Source: a virus. From it: a DNA stretch of 22,194 nucleotides. A model generated the notes under the pieces. That model was not told the origin of the DNA. It searched no databases and saw only the letters and a list, made by a program, of their open reading frames with translations. Position numbers and translations under genes: made by a program. The DNA lies in IMG/VR virus record IMGVR_UViG_3300033141_001279, positions 1 through 22,194 of that record. One strand, written 5' to 3'. Shown here piece after piece: positions 7,117-14,825 of the stretch. Numbering within the stretch: position 1 is the stretch's first letter; each line of letters begins with the position of its first letter.

Positions 7117-7499
7117 TACTTAGCCTCCTCAAATTCCAGAGTAATGTCCATTGTCTCCCCACCGGGAAAATCAACAGCACGTCCACTACCAGCGTGCTCA
7201 AATGGATTGTTAATTAGATACCCAATCCATACGTCATCATTGTGGTCAGTTACTTGAATCTGCACTCGGTAATAGGCATTTATAAAAGCTCGTAATTCAA
7301 GAGCCTTATGACGTGTAATCGTGAAATCCCACTGCAATCGTTTCCTACCATCCTTGGTATGTACGTAAGTATATGCTGTTCCATCCATTGCTCGTAACAC
7401 TTGAAGTGTAGAAGCAATTCCTGATGAGTCACCCCAATTAGGACCGGGGAGAATGACAGTTGATTGCATTGCTGGATAGGGGGCACGTAGCATAAGCAT
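7116..7499 (-). CDS. Small tail-tip protein, paralog of a domain in the 506-residue neighbour
   Basis: A 127-residue beta-rich protein. It starts at the TAATG overlap at 7499, with GGAG eight bases upstream. The pattern LPGPNW ... GTAYTYV ... GRKRLQWDF ... ELRAFI ... QVTDHNDDVWIGYL ... NPFE ... ITLEFEE is typical of small siphovirus tail proteins seen near the tip. It parallels residues about 335-441 of the upstream 506-residue protein (LRAPNL, KLSIFADP, IGIIDWEGRQWMGII, ITFEFEG). A DIT-like or tip adaptor role between tube and hub is inferred. Both its ends overlap neighbours by one base. Confidence 0.7.
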   Translation of the reverse strand: MLMLRAPYPAMQSTVILPGPNWGDSSGIASTLQVLRAMDGTAYTYVHTKDGRKRLQWDFTITRHKALELRAFINAYYRVQIQVTDHNDDVWIGYLINNPFEHAGSGRAVDFPGGETMDITLEFEEAK

Positions 7500-9019
7500 T
7501 ATGGTGACTCCACTGTTTCTACAACTTCATCTGTCATTACAAGTGTATCAGACAAACTTCGTGAAAATTCAACCCAACGCTGTGTCCAAGCCGTCCATTC
7601 AATTGTGTCTGTGAGGGGGCGTGATTTATGGAAGTAGTGAGAAAAACTGTCAACAATTGTCATAGCATTTCCAGACGGCATCTCTTCCACCATCAATCCT
7701 TCAAATTCAAACGTGATGGTGAATCCATGCTTACCATCTTGTACAGCACGTTCATTAGGTGTAGTGATGATACCCATCCATTGGCGTCCTTCCCAATCAA
7801 TGATTCCGATTTCTTGACCGATATGGTCCACCATGAATTGCTGCGTTTCTTCAACCTCTGCTTTTGTTAACCCGGAGAAACTAAGTACAAGTGTATTGAT
7901 CTTTGGCCATGTTGGATCAGCAAAAATAGAAAGCTTTCCACCACGAGTTTCACGATTGACTCGCGTAAAGGATTGTCGCTCCCGATTATCTAAGTTAGGT
8001 GCTCGAAGTTCTACAATATCAATAGATTCACCTAAGGCTGGATACAGTAATAGAAATCGTTCACCTTCTGGAAGTCCCTGGACAAAGGGAACATCACTAT
8101 CAGGTGGGGTTGGACTATCGGTTACGTCACTCTCTCCAATGAAAGGTGTGTATGCTTTGTCATCGCAAGGATCAGGTAGATAATACGTAAGTGAGTGTCC
8201 GATACCAAGAGTATCAATGACAACACGAGACCAATCTCCACTTAGATCAACTATATGCTCCAAGTTCAACCATTGAGCCGGGATACCTTTTGTCTTACCC
8301 CAATCAAGACTTTGAACTAGATTCATGTTAGTTGTAGGAGTTCCACTGCGCCACATATCCTGAGTCAGAGACATAGTTGATGAAACTATAGCCTCATAAT
8401 CACGACCCGCCCAATCTGAAAATTGAATATGATCTTCTAACTTCTCGAAGTAATCTTCGTATGGAAAACCATCATACAAGTGCATCCTTGTCCACATAGT
8501 TTTGTAGATTGGACCAATGACATTGACACTTTGAGTCAATGTCATTTTTGTTTCCATGACGTTGAAAAGTCCTGCTTCAAAATCAATATCCTGTACAAAG
8601 GCCAGGGTATCGTGAAACGATGTATGCTCGCCAACATTCAAAAATTCAGTAAAAATCTCCTCAAGATTCAGGTTGTCTGTGAGGCTTTTTGATTGAACCC
8701 GAGAAGCAGCACCCTCCAAATCTAAATCCTGTAATAGAGACTCGCTAAATTGAGCGGGTACACGCTGAGTAAGCGTCATAGTATCTTTTAAGCGTTCATG
8801 CCGCTCCCACAAACGAAGCTCATCAGTGATGCCAAGATTTTGGGATAAAGTTTTCTCGTAGGTAACAAAAGCTAGTGCAAGCACTTCAATGTACTGTCGT
8901 GTAACACGAAGCTTACCTTCACCTGAGCCAAGAACTTCAGCCATTTGGCGCGTAACGCGCAGTTTACCATCCCCACCACCGAGGACTTCACCAAATTGTC
9001 TCGTTACCCTCAGTGCCAT
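7499..9019 (-). CDS. Repeat-containing tail protein with tip-like beta domain
   Basis: A 506-residue protein beginning one base after the stop of the fifth lectin-like gene. Residues 3-47 contain three units: LRVTRQFGEVLGGGDGK, LRVTRQMAEVLGSGEGK and LRVTRQYIEVLA. Residues about 55-275 contain a loose repeat of the type T-(M/L)-x-L-T-Q or L-(T/S)-D-x-L (MTLTQRV, SLTDNLNL, MTLTQSVNV, MSLTQDM, MNLVQSLDW). The same type returns at the C-terminus (PLTDTIEW, SLSDTLVMTDEV). Residues about 335-441 form a beta domain resembling the downstream 127-residue protein. The build suggests a virion fibre or tip protein with a repetitive shaft and one globular domain. Function is inferred from context and repeat style. 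Its TAA overlaps the next ATG (TAATG). Confidence 0.65.
   Translation of the reverse strand: MALRVTRQFGEVLGGGDGKLRVTRQMAEVLGSGEGKLRVTRQYIEVLALAFVTYEKTLSQNLGITDELRLWERHERLKDTMTLTQRVPAQFSESLLQDLDLEGAASRVQSKSLTDNLNLEEIFTEFLNVGEHTSFHDTLAFVQDIDFEAGLFNVMETKMTLTQSVNVIGPIYKTMWTRMHLYDGFPYEDYFEKLEDHIQFSDWAGRDYEAIVSSTMSLTQDMWRSGTPTTNMNLVQSLDWGKTKGIPAQWLNLEHIVDLSGDWSRVVIDTLGIGHSLTYYLPDPCDDKAYTPFIGESDVTDSPTPPDSDVPFVQGLPEGERFLLLYPALGESIDIVELRAPNLDNRERQSFTRVNRETRGGKLSIFADPTWPKINTLVLSFSGLTKAEVEETQQFMVDHIGQEIGIIDWEGRQWMGIITTPNERAVQDGKHGFTITFEFEGLMVEEMPSGNAMTIVDSFSHYFHKSRPLTDTIEWTAWTQRWVEFSRSLSDTLVMTDEVVETVESP
8876..9013 (-). repeat. Tandem 51-bp coding repeats (17-residue LRVTRQ..EVLG units)
   Basis: Two full units (9013-8963 and 8962-8912) and a partial third (8911-8876) code for L-R-V-T-R-Q-x2-E-V-L-G-x-G-x-G-K. 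Protein conservation is much clearer than at variable positions, so they are an ancestral tandem duplication under selection, close to the junction with the lectin-like array. Confidence 0.8.
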
Positions 9020-9020
9020 G

Positions 9021-10055
9021 TTACCCTACCTTTACACCAAACGCTGCGTTGTTGATTCCGCTCTCTGTCCAAAGAACGCCGGTATCTGGGTCAAGTTCTG
9101 CAATACGACGGAGTGTAAGCCAATCACCACTACCCGCCGCTTGGGGTGAGTCATTATATTCAGTACCGCCTGACTTGATGACGGTAATTAGTGTGAAATC
9201 AGTTGCATCAGTTTCCTTGCAATCGGTATTGATTTGAAGTCCTTGAATCTGTCCATAAGTTGGAACACTGCCATAGTTCCAAATATCCCGATCTCCGCTA
9301 TCGTCATCTTCAATATAGCTAGAGTCATCATCTACTTCTTCCTCATCGACAGTTTCGTAATGATTACCCACAGGCACCACTGTCTCCCAATCTGCAATTA
9401 CGTCTCCGCCACCAGGAAAGATTGCAGATACCTGCTGATTTCCAAGAAAATCATTATTCTGGGCTCCAGTGCTATCGCAGATGTAAAGATCGTCCCAACG
9501 CGGCCAGGTGTAGGATGTCGGCTCGAATCGAATTGAATCGTGGTAATCATTAGACCCAGCTTTTGTATTTACACCTGTGGCACTTGTAATCGTGATGCCA
9601 TCAACTTTAAGTTCATATTCACCACTTGAAGCATGACACTTGACTTTGAACTCAATATGATTCCATACATCAGTTCCAATGTTAGCACCACTTGTTGTTT
9701 CAATAAATGTGGAACCACGGAAGATGTGGATTTCACTACCGCGGTCCTGGGTCCAAAGATTCATGCCCTTTGTGGTACCGTCATAAAGAGACATGATATA
9801 TGAAGATCGTGCTGAGCTACGCTTATGAGCAACACCAACAATCAAGGTATCATCTGTTGTCAATACTGGTGTCTTTATACTACAATTATAACTATTGAAT
9901 TGCAATGCACGTCCACCAAATCGGCCATCTTGAATCCGCATATCAGTTTCGCTAGCGGTAACAGGATACCTACGTGCAAGGATACCTGATGGTGCTGGGG
10001 CAGCACCGATGGTAGTTCCATAGCCTTCAAAACCATCAATCCAAAGTAGTGCCAT
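9021..10055 (-). CDS. LamG/concanavalin-like lectin tail protein, array copy 5
   Basis: A 344-residue protein, last in transcription order of five tandem paralogs. The start at 10055 (MALLWIDGFEGY) is chosen over an upstream in-frame ATG at 10106 because it makes the TAATG overlap, has GGTGG just upstream and matches the first residues of all copies. Residues about 1-205 form a beta-sandwich-like lectin domain: GRFGGRALQF, TPVLTTDDTLIVG, WNHIEFKVKC, YELKVDG and DDLYICDSTGAQNNDFLG. The second half has DWETVV, the acidic segment DDDSSYIEDDDSGDRDIWNY and an ending of LDPDTGVLWT...FGVKVG. Such proteins are known from many phages as structural or adhesin-like; carbohydrate binding is inferred. Confidence 0.72.
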   Translation of the reverse strand: MALLWIDGFEGYGTTIGAAPAPSGILARRYPVTASETDMRIQDGRFGGRALQFNSYNCSIKTPVLTTDDTLIVGVAHKRSSARSSYIMSLYDGTTKGMNLWTQDRGSEIHIFRGSTFIETTSGANIGTDVWNHIEFKVKCHASSGEYELKVDGITITSATGVNTKAGSNDYHDSIRFEPTSYTWPRWDDLYICDSTGAQNNDFLGNQQVSAIFPGGGDVIADWETVVPVGNHYETVDEEEVDDDSSYIEDDDSGDRDIWNYGSVPTYGQIQGLQINTDCKETDATDFTLITVIKSGGTEYNDSPQAAGSGDWLTLRRIAELDPDTGVLWTESGINNAAFGVKVG

Positions 10056-11107
10056 TAGTCCACCTTTACACCAAACTGGGATGAATTGATCCCTGTCTTC
10101 GTCCAATCCAAACCTGTATCTGGATCAGATTCAAGAATGTCATACCGATTAACATACGATGATGACCCTACAGCTTGACTTGTTTGATCATATTCTGAAC
10201 CACCTGACCTAACAATCTGGATGATATCAAATGAAGTCGCATCAGTTTCTCGGCAAATGGTGTGCAATATCAAGCCATCAACTGAGACAAGAGAATCAGT
10301 GATGTCGCCATATTCAAAGATGTCCTTGTCACCAGCATCATCATCCTCAATGTATGATGTATCATCATCTGGTGTTACTTCAGCAACGGCATCTGCATGA
10401 TTAGAACCACCAATCATTGTTTCCCATTCAACTGTATGTTCAGACTCAGGGAAGATTGGAACTACTTTTACCAAGCCAAGAAAATCATTGTTTTTTGAAC
10501 CAGTTCCATCACAAATGTAGAAATCATCAAAACGTGCCTTACGATGGAGACTATCCAGTGAAACAGATGCGTAATAGTTGGAAGTTCCTTCCTGAGTATT
10601 AACACCAGTATCACTGGCAATTGTTTCACCATTCAACCGGAGTTCATACGTCCCAGATGTACTATCACAGTAAACTTTGAATTCAAGATGAAACCATTGT
10701 AACGCCGAGGGGAAGGTAGGATTATCAACTGTTTCAAGGATATTGGTTCCTCGGCGAATTTGAAACTTCCGTCCTGATCCTGGAGCACTGTTAAGACGAA
10801 CATTCATCCCTAAGCTGCCATCACCATCAAAAAATCGAATGATTTCATCGGCATCATCATCAGATTGTTCTGTATAGATGGAGACTCCTACAATCAATGT
10901 TCTGTCTGTCGTCAAATTAGGGGTTCTAATATATAGGCCATCATCATTAAAGAGCCAAAGAGCATAACCACCGAAACGACCTTCTCTAAGCTCATAACAA
11001 TTGCTATCACCAGTATGCGTATAACCGCGACGAGTGAGCGCATTGTTAACATCGGGACCATAGCTCGTTTCATAGCCTTCAAAACCATCAATCCAGATAA
11101 GTGCCAT
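10055..11107 (-). CDS. LamG/concanavalin-like lectin tail protein, array copy 4
   Basis: A 350-residue paralog. The start at 11107 (MALIWIDGFEGYETSYG) uses the TAATG overlap rather than the in-frame ATG at 11158, which would lie inside copy 3. Family landmarks in order are GRFGGYALWLF, TPNLTTDRTLIVG, WFHLEFKVYCDSTSGTYEL, DDFYICDGTGSKNNDFLG, VEWETMIGGSNH, DDDTSYIEDDDAGDKDIFEY, SGGSEYDQTSQAVGSSSY, and a C-terminus RYDILESDPDTGLDW...FGVKVD. It is the closest relative of copy 3, sharing VEWETM/IEWETM, SGG(S/T)EYDQ and the whole RYDILESDPDTGLDWT block, which points to a late duplication of this pair. Role as for copy 5: a probable surface-exposed adhesin or tip appendage. Confidence 0.72.
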   Translation of the reverse strand: MALIWIDGFEGYETSYGPDVNNALTRRGYTHTGDSNCYELREGRFGGYALWLFNDDGLYIRTPNLTTDRTLIVGVSIYTEQSDDDADEIIRFFDGDGSLGMNVRLNSAPGSGRKFQIRRGTNILETVDNPTFPSALQWFHLEFKVYCDSTSGTYELRLNGETIASDTGVNTQEGTSNYYASVSLDSLHRKARFDDFYICDGTGSKNNDFLGLVKVVPIFPESEHTVEWETMIGGSNHADAVAEVTPDDDTSYIEDDDAGDKDIFEYGDITDSLVSVDGLILHTICRETDATSFDIIQIVRSGGSEYDQTSQAVGSSSYVNRYDILESDPDTGLDWTKTGINSSQFGVKVD

Positions 11108-12171
11108 TAGCCCACCTTCACTCCAAATTGAGCCGCATTGACGGTAGCTTGTGTCCAATCTAATCCTGTGTCTGGATCAGATTCCAGTATATCATAACGA
11201 TGAACATATGATGTTGAACCAACTTGTTGACTCGGTTGATCGTATTCAGTACCACCGGAACGAACAACATTGATGAGATCAAAGTTCTGGGCATCAGTTT
11301 CTCGGCAGAGTGTGCTCAACATGACCCCAGCCACAGGTCCGAGACTTTCGATTATGTTCTCGTAATCAAAAATATCCCTATTTCCTGTATCATCATCTTC
11401 GATATATAATGAATCATCGTCTGATTCAATTTCATTGACAGCCCTGGAATGATCTGGTGCGCCGACCATTGTTTCCCATTCGATTGTATGATCTGTTCCA
11501 GGCCAACCAGGTACTACTCGCATCACACCCAAGAAGTCATTATTCTTTGTACCGGTCCCATCACAGACATAGATGTCATCATATTGAATCTGTGAATAAT
11601 TGGTATCCCAGCGAACCGCTTGATGATAATTGGTGATGCTTCCTTTAGTATCAACCCCACTGTCATTTCCGAGCAGGTTTCCATTGAGACGTACTTCCCA
11701 AGTCCCTGCTGAATCGTCACAATAGACTTTGAACTCAATATAAAACCACTCAGCTTCAGGAATCATTTGCCCGGTTAATATATTTAGAAGTGTATTACCA
11801 CGCCAAACTTCAAGATACTCGGCGTCATCATTCAAACGAAGATTCATCCCTTCTAAATTGTCACCATCGTACATTGTAAAGAGACGGGCTGGATTAGCAC
11901 CGTTACGTGTCCCTAGATAGAGAGCAGTTCCTACAATCAATGTTCGATCAGTTGTAAGAGGGTGAGTTTGCCAATAAACATTGGTTCCAGGAAAAAGCTT
12001 AATAGCGTAACCACCAAAACGTCCTGCCGTTAGCTGTGACAAGTTTCCGAAGGTGCTGCCTACTAGCTCATATTTTCGTACCATCCCAATGTATATTTCA
12101 GGACTTTGGTTCCACCCGGGATCAAACTCATCATCCAACCCTTCAAAGCCTTCAATCCAAAGCAATGCCAT
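11107..12171 (-). CDS. LamG/concanavalin-like lectin tail protein, array copy 3
   Basis: A 354-residue paralog starting at the TAATG overlap at 12171 (MALLWIEGFEGLDDEF). Visible landmarks are GRFGGYAIKLF, HPLTTDRTLIVG, WFYIEFKVYCDDSAGTWEV, YDDIYVCDGTGTKNNDFLG, IEWETMVGAPDH, DDDSLYIEDDDTGNRDIFDY, CRETDAQNFDLI and RYDILESDPDTGLDWT...FGVKVG. The DD-x-Y-x-C-D-x-TG-x4-DFLG motif and the C-terminal FGVKVG are hallmarks of the array. It differs from copy 4 mainly in the N-terminal 40 residues and in the loop before SGGTEYDQ, the places expected to meet ligands if this is a receptor-binding lectin (inference). Confidence 0.72.
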   Translation of the reverse strand: MALLWIEGFEGLDDEFDPGWNQSPEIYIGMVRKYELVGSTFGNLSQLTAGRFGGYAIKLFPGTNVYWQTHPLTTDRTLIVGTALYLGTRNGANPARLFTMYDGDNLEGMNLRLNDDAEYLEVWRGNTLLNILTGQMIPEAEWFYIEFKVYCDDSAGTWEVRLNGNLLGNDSGVDTKGSITNYHQAVRWDTNYSQIQYDDIYVCDGTGTKNNDFLGVMRVVPGWPGTDHTIEWETMVGAPDHSRAVNEIESDDDSLYIEDDDTGNRDIFDYENIIESLGPVAGVMLSTLCRETDAQNFDLINVVRSGGTEYDQPSQQVGSTSYVHRYDILESDPDTGLDWTQATVNAAQFGVKVG

Positions 12172-13226
12172 TATCCCACCTTTATTCCAGCTTGAAGGTT
12201 GTCTACATCATCACGAATCCATGCAACACCTGTAACAGGGTTGAGAGGCATTAATCGTGTGAAGGTAAGATAATTACTGTTGCCCACCATTTGCCCAGTA
12301 TCTTCACTTTCTGTTGTATAATCATGCTTGATGACTGTCTTCAATGTTCTCTCTGTTGTTCCAGTAATTCTTGCTTCAGTATGAACTTGAAGTCCTTTGA
12401 TCTCACTTAATGCAGACGGACTATCGTAATGGTAAAGATCAAGACCATCTGTTGTTATGCTTTCAACATATTCGGTATCATCCTGTATCAATTCATCAAC
12501 GGCAGCATAATGATCTGGACCAGGGGTTACATCCCAGTCTGAATCATCACCTGCTGATGAAGGCACAAGTGACTGTACAAAATACCCAGGGCCAAGAAAA
12601 TTATTACACGGCGCGCTACCGGTGCCGTCACAAACCCAGAAATCGTCAAAACGCGGTGACTGCTCCCAGATATGCGTGATACTTTGAAAACGAACAGCCG
12701 CATAATAATCGTTATTTGGATCATCTTGTGTATCAATACCAGTTAGTGTAAGTTCAGTAGTGTTGTCCACTCGAAGTTCCACTGTCCCACTCGTATTGTC
12801 ACAATAAACTTTGAGTTGAATAAACTTCCATTCATCCAGAGGAAGCACGCCTGCCGCAGTTGTACCTAAAACATCCCATCCACGAAGGACACTAAAGGAA
12901 CCGTCACTATTAAGTTGTAGCTGTAGTCCTACATAATAGTTGTCAATTGTTCTGAGTGACATAAAGATTCCATTCTTTGATTCATCTTGATACATGGAAA
13001 ATCCGACAACCAGCGTTCTATCAGTTGTCAAATATGGAGTCTGAAACCAGTGTGTGTTGTCCCAAAGAATGGAAATTGAGCAACCTTCAAATCTACCTGG
13101 TCTTGCTGCAATGTTAAGATTACCGTCTCCAGCTAACTGGTAACGGCATAGCATAATTTGTCGCGGATCGACATAGCCAGAGTCGTCCCCGTAGCGATCG
13201 AATCCGTCAAACCAGAGCAAAGCCAT
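12171..13226 (-). CDS. LamG/concanavalin-like lectin tail protein, array copy 2 (most divergent)
   Basis: A 351-residue paralog starting at the TAATG overlap at 13226 (MALLWFDGFDRYGDDSG). It keeps GRFEGCSISIL, TPYLTTDRTLVVG, WKFIQLKVYCDNTSGTVEL, DDFWVCDGTGSAPCNNFLG and a C-terminal NPVTGVAW...GIKVG. It departs from the others in several landmarks: the acidic segment is shortened to QDDTEYVESITTDG, FLG is preceded by an extra Cys-Asn, and the SGG-x-(E/K)Y element is replaced by HDYTTESEDTG. It is therefore the oldest or fastest changing copy. Order, overlap and size still fit the array. Confidence 0.7.
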   Translation of the reverse strand: MALLWFDGFDRYGDDSGYVDPRQIMLCRYQLAGDGNLNIAARPGRFEGCSISILWDNTHWFQTPYLTTDRTLVVGFSMYQDESKNGIFMSLRTIDNYYVGLQLQLNSDGSFSVLRGWDVLGTTAAGVLPLDEWKFIQLKVYCDNTSGTVELRVDNTTELTLTGIDTQDDPNNDYYAAVRFQSITHIWEQSPRFDDFWVCDGTGSAPCNNFLGPGYFVQSLVPSSAGDDSDWDVTPGPDHYAAVDELIQDDTEYVESITTDGLDLYHYDSPSALSEIKGLQVHTEARITGTTERTLKTVIKHDYTTESEDTGQMVGNSNYLTFTRLMPLNPVTGVAWIRDDVDNLQAGIKVG

Positions 13227-14251
13227 TAACCTACCTTTACACCCATTTCAAGACCATTAACTCCACTCACAGCCCAATTTGTACCGGTATCAGGATCATT
13301 AGCCATTAAACGTAGATCAGTTAAATATTCAGTGCTACCAATAGTATTAGCAGCACTATCATATTTTACCCCACCTGATTTGACAACCGTTTTCAAATCA
13401 TAGGATGTAGTATCAGTGACTCGAACATCTGTACAAAGACAAACAGCTTCGACTACATCAAAGTCTAAAATATCACTGTATTCATAAATATCTTCATTGT
13501 CTGTTACAGTGTCTTCAACATATTCACTATCATCATCGGGATCGACTTCATCAACCAAGGTATGGTGATCTATCACAGTACTAGGGGTCCAGTCAATATC
13601 GGCTGTATCAGCATTAGGCCAAATTGGACTGATCCTTTGCTGACCGAGGAAATCATTATGTTTTGAACCTGTACTATCACAGATGTAATAATCATCAATA
13701 TGTGGTGTATAATTTGCACTAGACTGAAGTCCACGAATTTGAACTTGATCATGATAAGGTTGATTTTCCTGAGTGTCGATTCCTGAATCTAATAGAATAG
13801 TTGCCCCGTTGACACGAAGTTCATAGGAGCCATTTATATTGTCACAAATAACCTTAAACTCAACATATATCCATTTATTTGAGCGTACTAAAATTTCGGA
13901 TGTTTGAGCAATAACAGTATTACCTTTGTAAACAAGTAAGATTCCTGCATCATCAACTCCAATTCCCATACCGGCTATACCATTACTTTGCATCTGAAGA
14001 AACCAATTCCAGTTAGGGACACCCCAAAATCTCAAGGCAAATCCAACAATGAGCGTATCGTCTGTTGTAAGAGCAGGTGTACGAATCCAGGAACTTGAGT
14101 AGTATGGGACCAAAGAATAACCACCAAAGCGACCTGATTCAAGTCTTATTTGACTTGAACCAATGGCATAACGACGTGCTACAATGTTCTGGCAATCTAC
14201 ATTCCAGGCGTCGCTATAACCTTCAAAACCATCCATCCAAAGAAGTGCCAT
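13226..14251 (-). CDS. LamG/concanavalin-like lectin tail protein, array copy 1
   Basis: A 341-residue paralog, first of the array. The start at 14251 (MALLWMDGFEGYSDAWN) is preferred over ATG 14302 because every copy begins with MAL(L/I)W and AAGGTAG lies a few bases upstream; the longer reading would add 17 residues encoded within the hairpin region. Landmarks are GRFGGYSLVPYY, TPALTTDDTLIVG, WIYVEFKVICDNINGSYEL, IDDYYICDSTGSKHNDFLG, DDDSEYVEDTVTDNEDIYEY, SGGVKYDSAANTIGSTEYL and NDPDTGTNW...MGVKVG. It is not overlapped upstream: a 70-base gap with a hairpin separates it from the 160-residue gene, so the array may begin a translationally coupled sub-block here. Confidence 0.72.
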   Translation of the reverse strand: MALLWMDGFEGYSDAWNVDCQNIVARRYAIGSSQIRLESGRFGGYSLVPYYSSSWIRTPALTTDDTLIVGFALRFWGVPNWNWFLQMQSNGIAGMGIGVDDAGILLVYKGNTVIAQTSEILVRSNKWIYVEFKVICDNINGSYELRVNGATILLDSGIDTQENQPYHDQVQIRGLQSSANYTPHIDDYYICDSTGSKHNDFLGQQRISPIWPNADTADIDWTPSTVIDHHTLVDEVDPDDDSEYVEDTVTDNEDIYEYSDILDFDVVEAVCLCTDVRVTDTTSYDLKTVVKSGGVKYDSAANTIGSTEYLTDLRLMANDPDTGTNWAVSGVNGLEMGVKVG

Positions 14252-14276
14252 TGTAGCTACCTTTGAAGAAAGCCCC

Positions 14277-14300
14277 GGCGCAGGGAGAATCCCCCACGCC
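14277..14300 (-). terminator. Intergenic stem-loop before the lectin array
   Basis: ggcgcaggga (14277-14286) and cccccacgcc (14291-14300) form a 10-bp stem with three G-U pairs in the minus-strand RNA and a 4-base loop. It is followed on that strand by GGGGCTTTCTTC. The tail lacks a clean T-run, so it is at best a weak terminator; it may instead protect or set processing of the mRNA. Confidence 0.35.
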
Positions 14301-14321
14301 AAGGCTTGCCAAGGGAGAGAC

Positions 14322-14804
14322 TTAACCGCTGACCGTATAAGTGATCTTTAGCGCGTCACCATTCTGAACCGAAACAGGTGAACTAAACAAAGCCGTGGAC
14401 CACAAGATACCGGATGTACCAGTTTCCTGATCCGTGACAAAGATGCCCCGTAGAGTTGCTGTAGCAGTAATGTTGAAATCAGCCGTAGTTCCGTTCGAGA
14501 TTGAACGACCAGCAGCCGAGCCAACAACCCACTGTTTTCGGCTCCCGCTGTAATCAGTATTTTCTGACCAACCGGCATGCGAAGCGAGTGTATCACTCGG
14601 GTCTACTCCAGAATAGCCAGAATTGTCAATAAGGCCAATATACCAAAGAGCGTGCTGCGTATCATTTCCGAAATGCACGTCAAGTAGGTCATTCATGCCC
14701 ACATCTGTAATACCATTAGGTACGCGATAGACACCAATGAGCTTTCCCGTTTTGTTCCGGTGCTCAATGAAATAATAACCGTGCAGAGGAAGTCGAGTTC
14801 TCAT
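14322..14804 (-). CDS. Putative tail-associated structural protein (160 residues)
   Basis: Starts at 14804, with GGAG eight bases upstream. The protein has a pattern I associate with small phage structural proteins of unknown role: NGITDVGMNDLLDVHFG near residues 29-45, WYIGLIDN, DPSDTLASHAGWSE, RKQWVVGSAAGRSIS, then beta strands ITATATLRGIFV, GILWSTALFSSPV and a C-terminus GDALKITYTVSG. It is likely a virion component (fibre, collar or adaptor), judged from these motifs and from its place between the tape measure and the lectin-like array. It is isolated by hairpins on both sides, so its expression level may be set separately from its neighbours. Confidence 0.6.
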   Translation of the reverse strand: MRTRLPLHGYYFIEHRNKTGKLIGVYRVPNGITDVGMNDLLDVHFGNDTQHALWYIGLIDNSGYSGVDPSDTLASHAGWSENTDYSGSRKQWVVGSAAGRSISNGTTADFNITATATLRGIFVTDQETGTSGILWSTALFSSPVSVQNGDALKITYTVSG

Positions 14805-14825
14805 ATCTCTTTCTCCATTTGCTTC

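Noticed and set aside
9021-14251. The array as one gene broken by frameshifts
   Set aside because: Each unit has its own MAL(L/I)W start, stop codon and complete domain order, with regular TAATG junctions; this is true gene duplication.
9021-14251. A diversity-generating retroelement target in the lectin-like genes
   Set aside because: No reverse transcriptase, no adenine-biased variable or template repeat pair was seen in the window.
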